This document shows, piece after piece, positions 35,398-46,924 of a stretch of 64,000 nt of DNA (its first letter is position 1; every line of letters begins with the position of its first letter). The DNA is from Temnothorax longispinosus. Lineage: Eukaryota; Arthropoda; Insecta; Hymenoptera; Formicidae. The stretch covers positions 17,798,620 through 17,862,619 of the forward strand of contig NC_092366.1 in assembly GCF_030848805.1 (NCBI RefSeq), given 5' to 3'. The notes beneath the pieces are model-generated. The model ran no database searches. It had not been told where the DNA came from and worked only from the letters and a program-made list of their open reading frames with translations. Position numbers and translations under genes: made by a program.

Positions 35398-36452
35398 TTA
35401 TTGTCTTTTCTTAGCAGCTTTTACAGCCTTTGATTTTTGTTTTTCTCCTCCAGAAAGAAAAGACGTTATTACTTCAGACATTTCTGGCATATTATAGATA
35501 GTGAGATTATTTAATTGCTCCATTTCCTACAAAATGCATTTAGTTTATGACTTGTCAAGGACTAGAATATATAAACTACGTGGTAAATCGTATACTAATT
35601 TATGTTAGACGATGTGAGTGTATCTTACAGTATTATCTTTCATTTATTTATAGATATTAGAAAAAAAAACCCTCCTAGTCTTTAGGATCACTCATAATTT
35701 TTGGCCGGTCTTTAGGTCTTCTTACCTTCCTAGTTTCAGGATCATTCATAATTTTTGGCAGAATCATGATCAGTATAAGTGGCAGAACCATCATTAAAAC
35801 CTGAAGAGAATGGAAAAGAAATATTACGACTTTAGCAAAGGAAGGGAGCAAATCAAAGCACATGCATTGTCTACGCTTCGTCCGAAGCTCTATTACCATG
35901 GGATTGAACAGGAAGTCTGTTAACCGCCACTGCTCTCTAACTTGGAAATATCGGAACGGTGCTAGAGGCCTCATTTTCAACGGGTAAGGTACTTGAATCA
36001 CTTGCGACGTCTGTATCAAATTGACCTTTCGAGCTCGGAATTTCCCTTTAGAATTGATCTCGACCCTGACTGGCTCATAAACGTAATTCGGATTCACCAC
36101 TTCGACCATGTACGACCCAGACGGGACGTTCGAGATTATAAACGTGCCATCTTCCCTGAAATCAAACATGCTCGTTTAACATATATAGCGCGTCCGTGCG
36201 CGTGAATTTCGTTCCAAGTTCGTACCGCACCGAATGCGCATAGCTACATTACCTCAGAAAGCCGTAGTGTTCACCTCCGTTTGCCATCACATGCGTCATG
36301 AGCTGCCACCCAGTGGAAGCAGCGTTGTCCCAGGGGAACACCTTCCCCTCGATCACAAACAAATCCGTGGACGCGTCTTCCTCATGCTCCGCTATTACGT
36401 ATCGCTCGCATAAGTTCGCGAGAACGACGAGCAAACACAGAATTCCCCTCAT
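35398..36452 (-). CDS. EMC7: ER membrane protein complex subunit 7 (EMC7), four coding exons
   Basis: EMC7 is a subunit of the EMC insertase, which places tail-anchored and multipass proteins in the ER membrane. Minus-strand exons are 36452-36253, 36155-35897, 35800-35726 and 35526-35398, totalling 663 bp or 220 residues. A signal peptide covers about residues 1-21 (MRGILCLLVVLANLCERYVIA). It is followed by a lumenal beta-sandwich domain with GTFIISNVPSGSYMVEV and YPLKMRPLAPFRYFQ, then a transmembrane segment around VLMMVLPLILIMILPKIM, then the cytoplasmic MEQ-containing tail ending KSKAVKAAKKRQ. Order and spacing match human EMC7 (242 residues). The third exon and following intron carry a 55-bp duplication: if the intron is retained, the protein would end in RPKIMSDPKD instead of the normal tail. 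The gene is divergent from RGP1 with about 0.7 kb between starts. Confidence 0.94.
35674..35782. repeat. 55-bp tandem duplication spanning an EMC7 exon-intron border
   Basis: Two copies, about 35674-35727 and 35729-35782, share CCTAGT near one end and the core TCATAATTTTTGG, with a handful of differences. The second copy includes the end of EMC7 exon 3; the first lies inside the intron and keeps the exon frame open to an early stop. Confidence 0.75.
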
Positions 36453-37180
36453 GACGAATACGAACGAACAATCATTAACCTCTCTTGCGTGTGTTATCCA
36501 CCATTATCCACCTGCGACCGAATTGTCATGCGCTTTATCAATCCTCGCGCACCTAGCCACCTGGACACTGCGATGCATATGACACCTGTATATCCTAGAA
36601 AACACCAGTGTGCTTTATATATAAGAGAAAGGTTTTTCTCTGCAATGATAACAGTTATCACTTGATGGATAATCAAACTCAAATGATAATAAAATTACAT
36701 TTTAAATTGAAATATTATCAGGCCTATGCGTACATACATGTTTATAAAACAATAGAATAATAATAAATCATAAGATTAGTATTATATTACGGAGCTACCT
36801 AAATTTTAATAGTCACGCAAACTTCTATACGAACCGACTGTGGATAGGATATAGCGTGTTACCCATTGGAAATATTCGTGGACATGGCTACGTAGTTCAA
36901 CGTCTAACGTTCTGTACCAAGAGACGCCAGTGAAGTCAGTAGGGTTAGGTTATTAACGAAATATCTATAAACATTTTCCCCGTAAATTTAGAAATGAAAT
37001 TGGAGCGAGTTGTGAATAAATTGACAAAGTGGTACGACATATATTGATTTAATTTAAATATGTAGATACTCAGACCATTGAATGAATGTGATGGATTACG
37101 AGAAGATTGAATCTCAGTGACAAGATTGTCATCTCATGATTGGGAAAAGTACGTATGTCTCTATCTAAAAGAGAGCCAAT
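36453..37180. promoter_or_regulatory. Divergent promoter region shared by EMC7 and RGP1
   Basis: The spacer between the two start codons is 728 bp and holds both 5' UTRs. No long frame is convincing. A shared control region for two membrane-trafficking genes is possible; I see no TATA box in a clear position. Confidence 0.4.
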
Positions 37181-38787
37181 ATGATAGAAATCACGGCAAA
37201 ACTCGTCCGAGGTCCTGTGTATTTTTCCGGAGAGATTATAGAATGTTTGGTCACGTTCACCAATCCCCCGAACCCAAATCATCAAATATCACAAAGCCAC
37301 AGGTAAAGAATCATAATGCTAGCTGTAAGCAATGAACTTATTGTTCGTAACATCAATTGTTTTTCCACAGTGATTTATTCGAGAGTCTCGCATGGGCGAG
37401 TGCACAGGTCCATTGCCAGTGTACAATCAACAGCAAAATGGTCCTTTCAGAGAAAATAAATACTGCAGCTCGTTCAGTGGCAATTAACGCAAGTACGAAT
37501 TTAGAAGAAATGCCTTTTATCCTTTCTGCTTTATTTTTACTAATTGTGTCTACATTTATTACGACTTTGTTACAGATACTACCTTTGCGCCATGGCAGCA
37601 AGACAATGGACACGTAGTACTGAATACAAAGCCAAAGATCTTGTGTTGCGACTTAAGACTGTCACCTGGAGAAAGTAAGACCTGTAAGTTTTTTATTATT
37701 CTAATTAAATTTTAATATTTGGAATTGTGTTTTAAATATTTCTATTTAATAATTCCTCTTGTATATTTTGTGTTCTTTTAAGTTTACTAAATTCTTTTGT
37801 TAACAGATATTTATCGTGAGGCAATACCAAGCGACGCTCCACCTTCGTACAGAGGGCAGGCTGTGAAATATTCTTATAAGATCACAATTGGAACACAAAG
37901 AGTGAATACAGTTATAAAACTGCTGCGAGTACCGTTCAGGGTGCTTTCTTTAAGCGGTAATATTTTAAAGGATTTTTGATAGAAAAATGATAATACCTTT
38001 GTGACATAAAGTCTGTATAATTTATATATTGCTTTACAGAATTGCCAGAAATAACAGCATGTAACGATAGCGTAGATCTGAGTCCGAACAATCCGTTTAT
38101 GGAAACGCAGAACAGGGAAACTCCACTAGATATCGCTCTACAAACGCTGCAGGTTATACGCTATTCTTTGTGTAATCTTAAGAAGTACTTGCACTTAAAG
38201 TTGATTTAAAAATTTTATATAGTGCTAACATAACTGTGTAGTCTACAACGTTTCAGAATTTAACAGCCAGACGCAGTCCGAACTTTTACAACGTGACGAA
38301 CGGCCGTGGGCGCGTGGTGCGGTTCTGCCTCTTCAAGAATTCCTACAAACTCGGCGAGGACATTGTCGGAACCTTCGATTTTTCGAACGCGACTGTATCC
38401 TGCGTTCAGGTGTCTGTGTCTTTACAGTCAGAGGAACACGTGTCCGAGGAGTACAAGCGAGGGAAGACCGCTACGCCGACCCTGATCAGCTACAACAAGC
38501 ATCACGAGATGTGTCTCGGTCTCAAATATTCGCATCTGGTGCTACCGATACCCTTGCATGTCACACCGGATTTTACTACCGATTTGGTAACGCTCAAGTG
38601 GCGATTGCATTTCGAGTTTGTCACAACGCCGAAATTGATGGACATGCCCGGTGAGAACACCATAAGCTGGCATGGACCTTCGACTCTGGATGTCGAAACG
38701 ATGATTTGGGATCTTCCACTGCATATCCATCCAACCACTACTCCGCCGAACATGGCGCAACAGACGAAATACAACACCGTCATATAG
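37181..38787 (+). CDS. RGP1: RGP1 homologue, RAB6A-GEF complex partner 2, six coding exons
   Basis: RGP1 works with RIC1 as the Golgi exchange factor for Rab6 in retrograde transport. Exons are 37181-37302, 37371-37492, 37576-37683, 37807-37956, 38040-38152 and 38257-38787, totalling 1146 bp or 381 residues (human 391). Conserved stretches are the N terminus MIEITAKLVRGPVYFSGEII, SLAWASAQVHCQ (human ALAWASAQIHCQ), KPKILCCDLRLSPGES, PPSYRGQAVKYSYKITIGTQ and VTLKWRLHFEFVT; the arrestin-like fold is typical of the family. The second intron is only 83 bp with donor GTACGA; reading straight through it gives a stop soon after, so the intron is needed. Polyadenylation signals AATAAA lie near 39042 and 39062. 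Confidence 0.94.
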
Positions 38788-39824
38788 GCATCATAACGTA
38801 GCATATATGGATGTTATTTAATCAGTGCATATAAAAGAAGCGAAGTATCGGTACTTTTGGTGCAGGTGCAATCAACAGAAAATAACTTAAACTTACAGTC
38901 ACATATTCTACGTTTCATGATTTTTATGTGATAGGTATGCGAATTATTGTTATTCCATGATGGTTTAGAAAATTTGTATTCTGTATGATAATTTATTATA
39001 TATATGAGGAAGATATATTTTCATATAATTATGTATATATAAATAAAAAAGAATTATATGTAATAAAGGAGAAAAACGTTAGAATAATTTGAGCACTTTT
39101 GTATCTATGATATATAAATTTTATAATAGCATCTTTGACTTTATAGCATTTATTTCTATTCGGAGTGATGGTTTCTTCGGAGACTAATGACTTTGCAGAA
39201 ATGATATATTACACAGCGACGAAGAAAAATAAACAGGCTACCTTAATCTTTATAAATAATGTACATTGTCTATAAATTTTTCTTTTTTATGATTCATGAG
39301 AATATTCTTTTTAACTGTACTTTTTTTACATTTTCCTGCAATCTTATCTTTGCTATTTTTCTCTCGAAAATCTAAGTGTTTACTGCTTGTTATTTATATG
39401 ATTCTTAATGTCTAAATGTTTTCGAAGTCAATAGATTCAAATCTGAGAAAAAAATTGCCAAGTTTAGAATAACTATTCTAATTCCTTCGTTCGTAAAAAG
39501 TCGCAGTTAATAAAAATAAACCCCGCAAACAATTGATAAATTAAAAAAAGATTGATAAAAGTTCAAAAATAGTTATTTATATGATTCTTAATATTTAAAT
39601 GTTCTTGAAGTCAATTCAAATCTGAGGCAAAAATTGTTAAGTTTAGAATAACAATTCTAATTCCTTTGTTGAAGGTAAACATTTTGTATTTTGGACCATG
39701 AATGTTTATTCCTTCTAAAAGAATTAACTTCTTGCTCTTAGAAATCCATAATATTACAAAATAAATTTTATCAACTTTTTTAATTCATCAATTTTTTACG
39801 AGGGCTCGTTCTCGAAGCGATGAG
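38788..39824. other. 3' region between RGP1 and the bHLH gene, with repeats
   Basis: AT-rich, no gene. It includes the RGP1 3' UTR and a cluster of direct and inverted repeats (39389-39800) described separately. Confidence 0.5.
39389..39800. repeat. Direct repeat (about 100 bp, offset 183) flanked by inverted AT-rich motifs
   Basis: GTTATTTATATGATTCTTAA starts at 39389 and again at 39572, and similarity continues for roughly 100 bp (AAATGTT, GAAGTCAAT, CAAATCTGAG, AAGTTTAGAATAAC) with scattered differences. AATTGATAAATTAAAAAAAG near 39531 is roughly inverted near 39768-39797. It looks like nested or duplicated remnants of a small transposon. Confidence 0.65.
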
Positions 39825-42800
39825 CTAGTGACGTGCTTCGTAAGAGAACTGTCGGTCCTCTTGATCAACCGGCAATCTCGGCTGCAGAGGCGGTATCAAA
39901 GTCGGCGGCGATGGGGTGGCGAAGGGCGCGTGGTAATCGTATCGGTAGTAAAGGGACTCCCATCGGGCTGCAGCCGGATGTTGCACCTCGAAAGACGTCG
40001 GCGGACCCGATGGGGCCGCGTAATAGCCGCTGGCACGATCGGGCATGCTTGGTACGTAGCTGTACTGCGGCTCCAGCAGGCTCTGCAGATGCCTGATGTA
40101 CGTGATGGCGTGGCGCAGCGACTCGATCTTGGAGAGCTTCTTGCCGGGCGGCTTGCATATCGGCAGCTTCGACCGCAACAGCTCAAATGCGCGGTTCATG
40201 TCGCGCATTCGGGTCCGTTCGCGATCGCAGGCAGACTTCTTGTAGTCTGAAATCGTTAATTACGTCGGGGTTAACGACTGTTCTTGCTCGCGCGCACTCG
40301 TCGTCGTCGTCGTCGTTGTCGGTGTATTGTCGCGCGACAACGACCTGCCCGAATGATGGAACGAATCGGTTCGGGTGTTTTTCCAGGACGGACAAGCTAA
40401 AATCGAACTTTTTAGAAAAGCACTTTAGCTTCATGTAGAGACGCTGATATATTACATGTAAAAATTTCGGATTTAAGGCGAAGGAATTTGGCTTTCGAAG
40501 GAATTTGATGATTTTAGTCATCCTAACTAGCAGAAAGTTTTAAAAAACGTCTTAAAGACATCACAAAGATATTTAAAAGACATAATTTTTTGGATGTTTT
40601 TTAAGCGTTTTTAAAACGTTTTTTTAGAAGCTTCTGCTAGCTGGGATATTTATATATTTTTTGCGAATAAGGCACATTTTTTTCCTAATTTGTGTATGGT
40701 ATATAAAAGAGAATAATCTTTTTCCTACAAAATAATTTTTGTTTATTTGTTTTGTGCTGAATTAATAAGACATAAAACAATACTGTAACATTTTGTATAA
40801 AATTGTATGAGAAGTTATTTACGGAATCATCTATATCTTGTAATTCGCGAGACATTCCTGTTGCAAAAACAAAAAAAAGAAGCCAATATGACTAATAAAA
40901 ATGAATATAAATTTTAGATATTTATCTTATAAAAATGTCAAAAGAAGAAACAAATTGTAAAATAAAATTGAGAAAAATCTTTACCAGTAATCTCTTTTAA
41001 ATGAAAGCAAATTTTGAAACGGGGTCGGGAGAAATATTTAAGAATGACGAACATCAAAGCTAGTCGCAAAGGTTAGAGTTAAAATTATATATATCTAATT
41101 TAATATATGTTAATTATAATATAATTTATATATATTAAATAAAAATAAAAGGAATCTTTGTGCAAATATTTTTTCGTAACATGAACTTATAACTTCTCGT
41201 GGCTTGTATATCTATTAATTTCGTACAGTCTTGTTTATTATTTGTAATTTATACCTAAGCTTATCCTCCTACAGCGTGCGTCGCGAAAAAAATCAAGCAA
41301 TAATTAAGATCATGTGGAAGTAATTAAGATCACGATCTATCTCAAGATAACTGTTTATAGATATTACCGGTTTTATTACAATTGACGCAAAATGAATTGT
41401 ATTATTCATCTCTCATTGTCAGATGTTCAAACAGCGTTAATCGAGATGTGCTGAATTAATTTATTTCGCGGAAATCAATGTTAGCATGACGTTCCATTTG
41501 GATTATATGCGCATATTACACGTAGCTGCAGCTACATGTACAATTCCGCGTAAAAAGTCTGTGTAATAGTACAGAGTAATCTAATTATATTTTATTTTAT
41601 TTATTCTATGTATTTTAACGTCCAAGAGATGTTGCGTGATTCGCGTAAAATACACAGACTAATAATAAAATAAAAATATAAGATAAAACGTGTAAAAAGA
41701 TATGTAGAGTGCATGTAAAACAGCTGTAAAATAATGCTCTTTACTGAAAGGAATGCGACTGAACGACGCGCAGTATTTTCGATTGCCTTTGCCGCACACG
41801 CGTAAGAGAATGATGGTGATACGTGTGATGCCTCAAGGCGCGGACACGAATTATTTTCACGTGGTTCAGGATTCAACTATGAGCTCGAATACTGGATTTG
41901 GAACAAAGATCCGATATCACGGCAAGACATTGGAATCGAAGCAGAGCTCGGTCGAAATAGCGCTTGTGACGACGTGCAGCGGCTTCGAAGGCGTTGATCA
42001 AAGTAAGAAATAAGAAGGTGTAAAGCATCTCTCTCGCGATCATTCAATAAATCCGAACATCAAATAGAAGAATAATTATCAAATCGATCAAATCAAGTAT
42101 ATGCTATTACGATATTTTATTAATTTAGTGAATAAAAAAGCTGTCTATAGGTGACAATAAATGAAAAAACTTTTATCATTAATTTTATAAACAAAAACTT
42201 GTTTCGAAAATTAATAATAAAATTTATCTTATCTACTTGCCTTTCAAACTTACTCAAAAATGAGCATAAATTTATGAATTGACATTGTATATTAATTTTA
42301 TAAGCTGATGTACAAGATAAATTATACAGTTGATAAAATGTATAACATGTCCCTATTCCGAAGATAAGGAGGGCCGTCAGGACATTTGCGTAGAAACCGA
42401 AACTATCGGGCTTCTCAACGATTCATCATCTCTAACGCGGCGGGAAGATGTTCCATCGATCGTTCAGGACGATTCTGAGAAATTTGCGGAATTTCCGCAT
42501 GCCGAGGATGATCGTCGGGAAACCGTGCAGAAGGTCGTGTGCAATTCGCAAGAATTGCGAAGGCAGGTGGAGCGCGGCTGCAAGAGCGTCGACCGGAAAC
42601 GGAGCTGCGGCGATCGCGTCGTCGAGATCGAGGAGGAAGAAGAGAAGTGCGGTAGTAGCTGGTGGAGGGACGGCGGCCAAACAATTCTGCAGTTTTTCGC
42701 CAAGATCCTGGGGAAACGCGGCGGAATAGGCGCCAGGGGACCGGCGGGCTACGTCTTACCTACCGGCAAGCAGCCTGGCAAGCGTGTCAAGCGTGTCTCC

Positions 42801-45453
42801 AGGGGCGGCAAAGGCCATAACGGATGCAGAAGAGACGTCGATAGGGGTATACGGCTGAAGCGAGTCGACAACGGCTACATTGCGAATCACGTATATAGGT
42901 ATATAATGGTTTGGCGAGTATACTTGTTGTTTAAAAATTCTAAAAATGTCAAAATTTAAAACAAAATTTTAGCTAAAGTGAAATTCTGCAGTTCTAAATA
43001 GCAACTGTAAGTTAACCCAGCTAGTAGAAAGTTTCTAAAAGACGTCTTAAAGACATCAAAAGACGACATAATTTTTCAGGCATTTTTTAAGTGTTTTTTG
43101 AAGAGCGTAGACGTATTTTATAAGCTTCTACTAGCTGGGATGGGAAGTAGCATCGAAGGTGGTTGATTAATCAAAATATAAGTGTTGAACTTCAAACATT
43201 TAGAGGAGAGAAATTAGGTAGAGAAAAATTGTCAGTTGAAAGAAAAAGATCAAAGAAAAATTAATTTGAAGCTCGATATCGCGCATGATTCATTATTACA
43301 AGTTCATGCAAAAATGAAGTGCTATATACACGGCATGCATTTGAGACTTCCGCCCGATTTGCAAGCTTTAGAATTGATTACAAAAGTGCGAGAGTCATTA
43401 TTTTTCTGACTGATTTGTACACGCGATTTTTACGTTATGTAAAATTGTCCGACGTGACGCGATACGCACGCACGTCTGCAAATAATTTCAAACGCGTTAC
43501 GCGACGCATTGGTATAAAAATGTGCCAGCGATGCCTAAAATCGAATGCAGCCGTGACGCGAAAATATCTTGTCCTTTTTTTTGAAATACGTGCGTACGTT
43601 CCGGCCGAATTGATATTCATGCACCATGTCGTACTCGCGCAGGGACGAGGGAAGCCGGCACGACGCCGTGACGGAAAATAAGCCGCGCGAGAAGCAGCAG
43701 CAGCAGCAGCAGCAGCAGCATCATCCCTCGATTCTCGTGCGACAGATACAACGGACACGTGACAAAAATCTACGGGTCATGCTGCTGGAGCGGGAGCTGT
43801 GCACACGTTTGCCCAAGGCTGCCAGGAGAGACGCGCGTCTAATTGGGAACGGCGGTGTTAACGTCCGGCAATTAAGCAGCCCCCTCTGTTAATTCTCTCA
43901 CTGTAATAAAACTGGTACTTGGAAAGAGATTTACTTTCATGGATCATTTAGCTCGATCTTCTCACAAATGCGTCTTAACACGTTCACTTTACGATTTACT
44001 TCAACGTTCAACGCTACATATATGACAGCCAGAATTTTACAATTCCATGTGTCTAAAACAAATAAAGTTTACTAATTGGGGATGGCCTGTGGCGAGAAAA
44101 TTTTGAACTCTAGCATGTGGTAACGTGAACGTATTAAGGGTATCATCTATGATAGATATATATGATCGCCAATCTATTCGCGCGGCATTCCTAAGGCACG
44201 TAGATTAGTTCAATCGTGGATGTGATCTCACCAGGCAACGAGCAATTCGACATTGCCGCACCTTTCTCAGTCTGCGACGGCTCCCGGTGCACCGACTTAA
44301 TGTTGGTCTCGTGGAGCATCTCGAGATGCGGATGGCTGCCAATTATTTCCGGTTCCGGTACTCTAATCACGAGCACTCCCTCGGGATTCTGCTGGCCGCG
44401 CGTCTCGAAGCTCGTCTCTTGCCATCTGTCTCTCATGGCCTGCGGTCGTGTTGTTTCGTCTAATGGGAATGTGATATACGCACAGTTAATAACACGATTT
44501 CACACTTACCATTAATTATACTATTTACGTGTCAGAAACTAATCGAGCAATTATGTCATTGATAATATTTGGGGATAATGTTTAGCTGATACGTAATAAG
44601 AATGAGTAACTTCCTTCGTATTTTGAAGTACACGCTCAAGTACCTCGTATGCGTACCTGCCGCCAATCTTTGATTCACCGTTGATGCGGAACTCGGCGAG
44701 CTTGCCTTTTGTTGCTGTTGCTTTGAGTTCTCGTCTAAATCCAGTAACACCGGCGAACGCGCGTAATCTTCATCGTTGCTCTCGTCTTCGGACTGGAATA
44801 TAAATTCGCCTTTTTCTCTCATTCTTTTTCTCCTATATTTTTGTGCTGATACTTTAAGTTTCTTAATGCGCTGACCTTCTCTTCGTATATTGTACGAAAC
44901 AAATCGATGTAATCGCGACACGAGATAAATGCGACACTAAAATATTTTTCAGGTATACAGCGTTGTAAAATAATCGTTCAATAGGTATTACGAATTACTG
45001 TTGGTTAAGTTGTTTTAACAGTGTATTTTAAATTAAAATACAAGCTATAAAAGACTGAAAATAAAGACAAAACATATAAGAGATTCTCGCAAAATATATA
45101 TTATTTTGCGAGAAAAGACACGTTTCTCAAAATGCAAGATACATAAATGTAGAAAATTTTGATTCAAAATACGCAGTACGAAAGAATATTTTCCGTCACA
45201 AAAGTTTACATCGGTATTTGAGCCCGGACTCGTGCGCAAAGTAAATAAGTAAATAAAAAGATGACGGGGCTATCAGTTGCATTATTGGGCGATATTGCGG
45301 AGTTACATTTTTCGCGATAGTGTCGCATCGCACTTCGATTGCCTTTACCTCGTTCTTCGCCGGCTCGGCGCGATATTCTTCCGAATTCTGCTCCATCCCG
45401 GACACCCGATCGAGCACAAATAGCACGTCTTCGTTAACCCTGATGTCACCCAT
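39825..45453 (-). CDS. bHLH transcription factor of the Sage/Mesp type, four coding exons
   Basis: The last exon (40246-39825) contains an intact bHLH domain: a basic part KKSACDRERTRMRDMNRAF, helix 1 ELLRSKLP, a loop with PPGKKLSKIESLR, and helix 2 HAITYIRHLQSLL. This resembles Drosophila Sage (salivary-gland factor) and Mesp proteins; the assignment is from memory. The tail is Pro/Tyr-rich and ends SYEARH. The exon starts in phase 1. A chain of minus-strand exons fits it: 45453-45349, 44870-44657 and 44459-44232, with matching phases and total 969 bp or 322 residues, bHLH at about 184-240. These upstream exons are acidic and Ser/Gln-rich (MGDIRVNEDVLFVLDRVSG, EFIFQSEDESNDEDYARSP, RDRWQETSFETRG) and have no recognised domain, so their linkage is inferred from splice phase. 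The intron of about 4 kb contains opposite-strand frames. Confidence 0.7.
40521..40646. repeat. MITE-like palindromic element, copy 1
   Basis: The element ends in inverted repeats of the type CTAGCAGAAG...CTTCTGCTAGCTGGGA and has an internal CGTCTTAAAGACATC. About 126 bp. A second copy lies 2.5 kb away at 43016-43140. Confidence 0.75.
40647..41752. other. AT-rich part of the bHLH gene intron; nothing coding seen
   Basis: Low-complexity AT-rich sequence with a TA-rich palindromic stretch at 41085-41150. No frame of interest. Confidence 0.5.
41753..42959 (+). CDS. Putative uncharacterised plus-strand exons inside the bHLH intron
   Basis: Two frames look protein-coding against AT-rich surroundings: 41753-42002 and about 42364-42959. 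They can be spliced in phase: donor GTAAGA at 42003, acceptor at 42363, joining GVDQ to KEGRQDIC. The first contains GFGTKIRYHGKT, which loosely fits the G-S/T-x-F/I-R-Y-x-G-K/R-T segment at the end of FERM domains in 4.1/FRMD-type proteins, but no other FERM part is present. The second is GC-rich and charged, with SWWRDGGQTILQFFAKILG and a Gly/Arg/Lys-rich end; a possible donor (GTATAT) is near 42899. Start and end are not fixed. It may be a nested gene, a lineage-specific gene or a gene fragment. Confidence 0.35.
43016..43140. repeat. MITE-like palindromic element, copy 2
   Basis: Terminal repeats CCCAGCTAGTAGAAAG and CTTCTACTAGCTGGG are inverted, and the interior CGTCTTAAAGACATC is shared with copy 1 at 40521-40646. 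About 125 bp. The target duplication is not clear. Confidence 0.8.
43626..43892 (+). CDS. Putative small plus-strand frame with polyglutamine (CAG repeat)
   Basis: A frame of 88 codons starts MSYSRRDEGSRHDAV, has eight glutamines encoded by a CAG repeat (about 43694-43720), and ends RQLSSPLC. It could also be an exon entered at an acceptor-like CGCAG before 43646. It lies in the bHLH intron on the opposite strand, downstream of the other putative exons. No family is recognised; the minus strand reads poly-alanine here and is considered a shadow. Confidence 0.25.
   Translation: MSYSRRDEGSRHDAVTENKPREKQQQQQQQQHHPSILVRQIQRTRDKNLRVMLLERELCTRLPKAARRDARLIGNGGVNVRQLSSPLC
43694..43720. repeat. (CAG)n trinucleotide repeat
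   Basis: About nine CAG units, prone to length change. On the plus strand it encodes glutamine in the frame at 43626-43892. Confidence 0.9.
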
Positions 45454-46924
45454 CGACGTGCCGAAGAGAAACGTCGTGAAAAACTGACGACTTGGTCCTT
45501 CCCGACCAAGTATCGGAAAGCGTTTATCAAGTAGGTCTAGTCGGCTGGGTTTGTCCTCGGATAAGATGTGGATCAGCCACAGACAGTCGTTATTAATGTT
45601 AATTTTATCCGTTTATTAAGTATTCAGGTGTTCCGCGCCGGGGGTTCTCAATTTGTCGCAATCAGGTAAAGAGAGGAATGTATCGGAGTTCATATGGGCC
45701 CTGCCCAAAGTATCGCGATTATACTATTCTTAATAAAGTGATACTATTCTTAATAACTTGATTGCCATATAAGTAAAACGGAAAGCTAGAAAATTATTAT
45801 TAATATGACAATACAAGAAAACATAGACATTCGCGAAAATTGAATTTTCTGTAAATATAGCAAATAATCATTATTTTTTGGAGTTTTGGAGTATATATCA
45901 TAATAATGTTTATCTGTAGCTCTTGCATGAAATTATTTATATTATACGTTATTGTATAGAATTTGGTTACTTTGGAGCAACGATCGAAATCGGAGAACTC
46001 GCGTTAATTGTACCATACTTATTAATGCTCGCATAAAAAAAATATATAAAAAAAAAATGTTTCTACCTCCTAAAGGAATTAAATAGGTAGCAATGGCGTT
46101 AGATATGGGTGTCCGCACCTGGTGTATAATATTAGCATGCGTATGAGAGTCTCTGGGATGATCGGGATAAAAATGGGAGTACAAACATCAGAACATAATA
46201 GACGCCCGGCCGATGGAAATACTAATGAGGTGGAACGGTGCAAGTATAACAGATCGTGAAGAATGACGCACACGTGGGTGGAGAGATGCGACGGGAATTA
46301 CGAATGCGAGGAGAAAAAAAATTTTGAAATTGCACCGTGCTTTCGTTCAGTTTGTAAAACGGATTCGCGAAGTCAGATATTGTATGTGTATACATTTTCA
46401 AGTGATCGAAACTCTTGTAGTGACAATCTTTCTGTGGATATCTACATTTCGTGGATATCTACATCGCTGGCTGTATCCCCTGGAAATATTTCTGTAAAAC
46501 AGCGAGGTTCTTTGTTCGCAGGTATTTTTCAATAGGTTGTCCATAAATAATTTTTATTAAAAAGTCGTCATATAGAAAGAAATTGCATGTGCTCCGACAT
46601 TGTTTGTACTGAACGCATTTACACGCCCGCGAATGTATATATGCATCAACTATATTCGCGGTGTATTCTTTATATTCAAAACAGTCCTTCTCAAAATGCA
46701 AACTTTGTTTTATTTCCACTTTACCCGAATATCTTTGAACTCGCAAGTCGCGAGATTCTAGAAATAAACGACGATGTTGAAGAGGGTACATCCGACGCGT
46801 TCCGACGTGCATCTATATCTGAAAGAAAATGGCAATATAAATATAACGTTTATACTTTCTCGCGACGCGAAAATGTTTGACGGTCGTAACACAAATACAC
46901 ACGTGGTACTCGTGGTAGAGCGAT
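45454..46924. other. Intergenic region between the bHLH gene and the inotocin receptor
   Basis: Probably the bHLH promoter (GC-richer part 45340-45700) and the 3' UTR of the receptor gene. A minus-strand frame upstream of the bHLH start is open from about 45605 without an ATG. ATACTATTCTTAATAA is repeated at 45721 and 45741. No other gene seen. Confidence 0.4.

Noticed and set aside
42415..42684. Minus-strand frames opposite the 42.4-kb plus-strand frame
   Set aside because: The plus strand has the longer and more protein-like frame; the minus ones are short, overlapping and Arg/Pro/Ser-rich.
43435..43758. Minus-strand frame with poly-alanine
   Set aside because: Poly-alanine comes from reading the CAG repeat in reverse; the rest is featureless.
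45454..45605. Extension of the bHLH gene first exon upstream (frame reading DCLWLIHILSEDK)
   Set aside because: Open but with no ATG, stops just beyond, and no acceptor in a good context; treated as 5' UTR.
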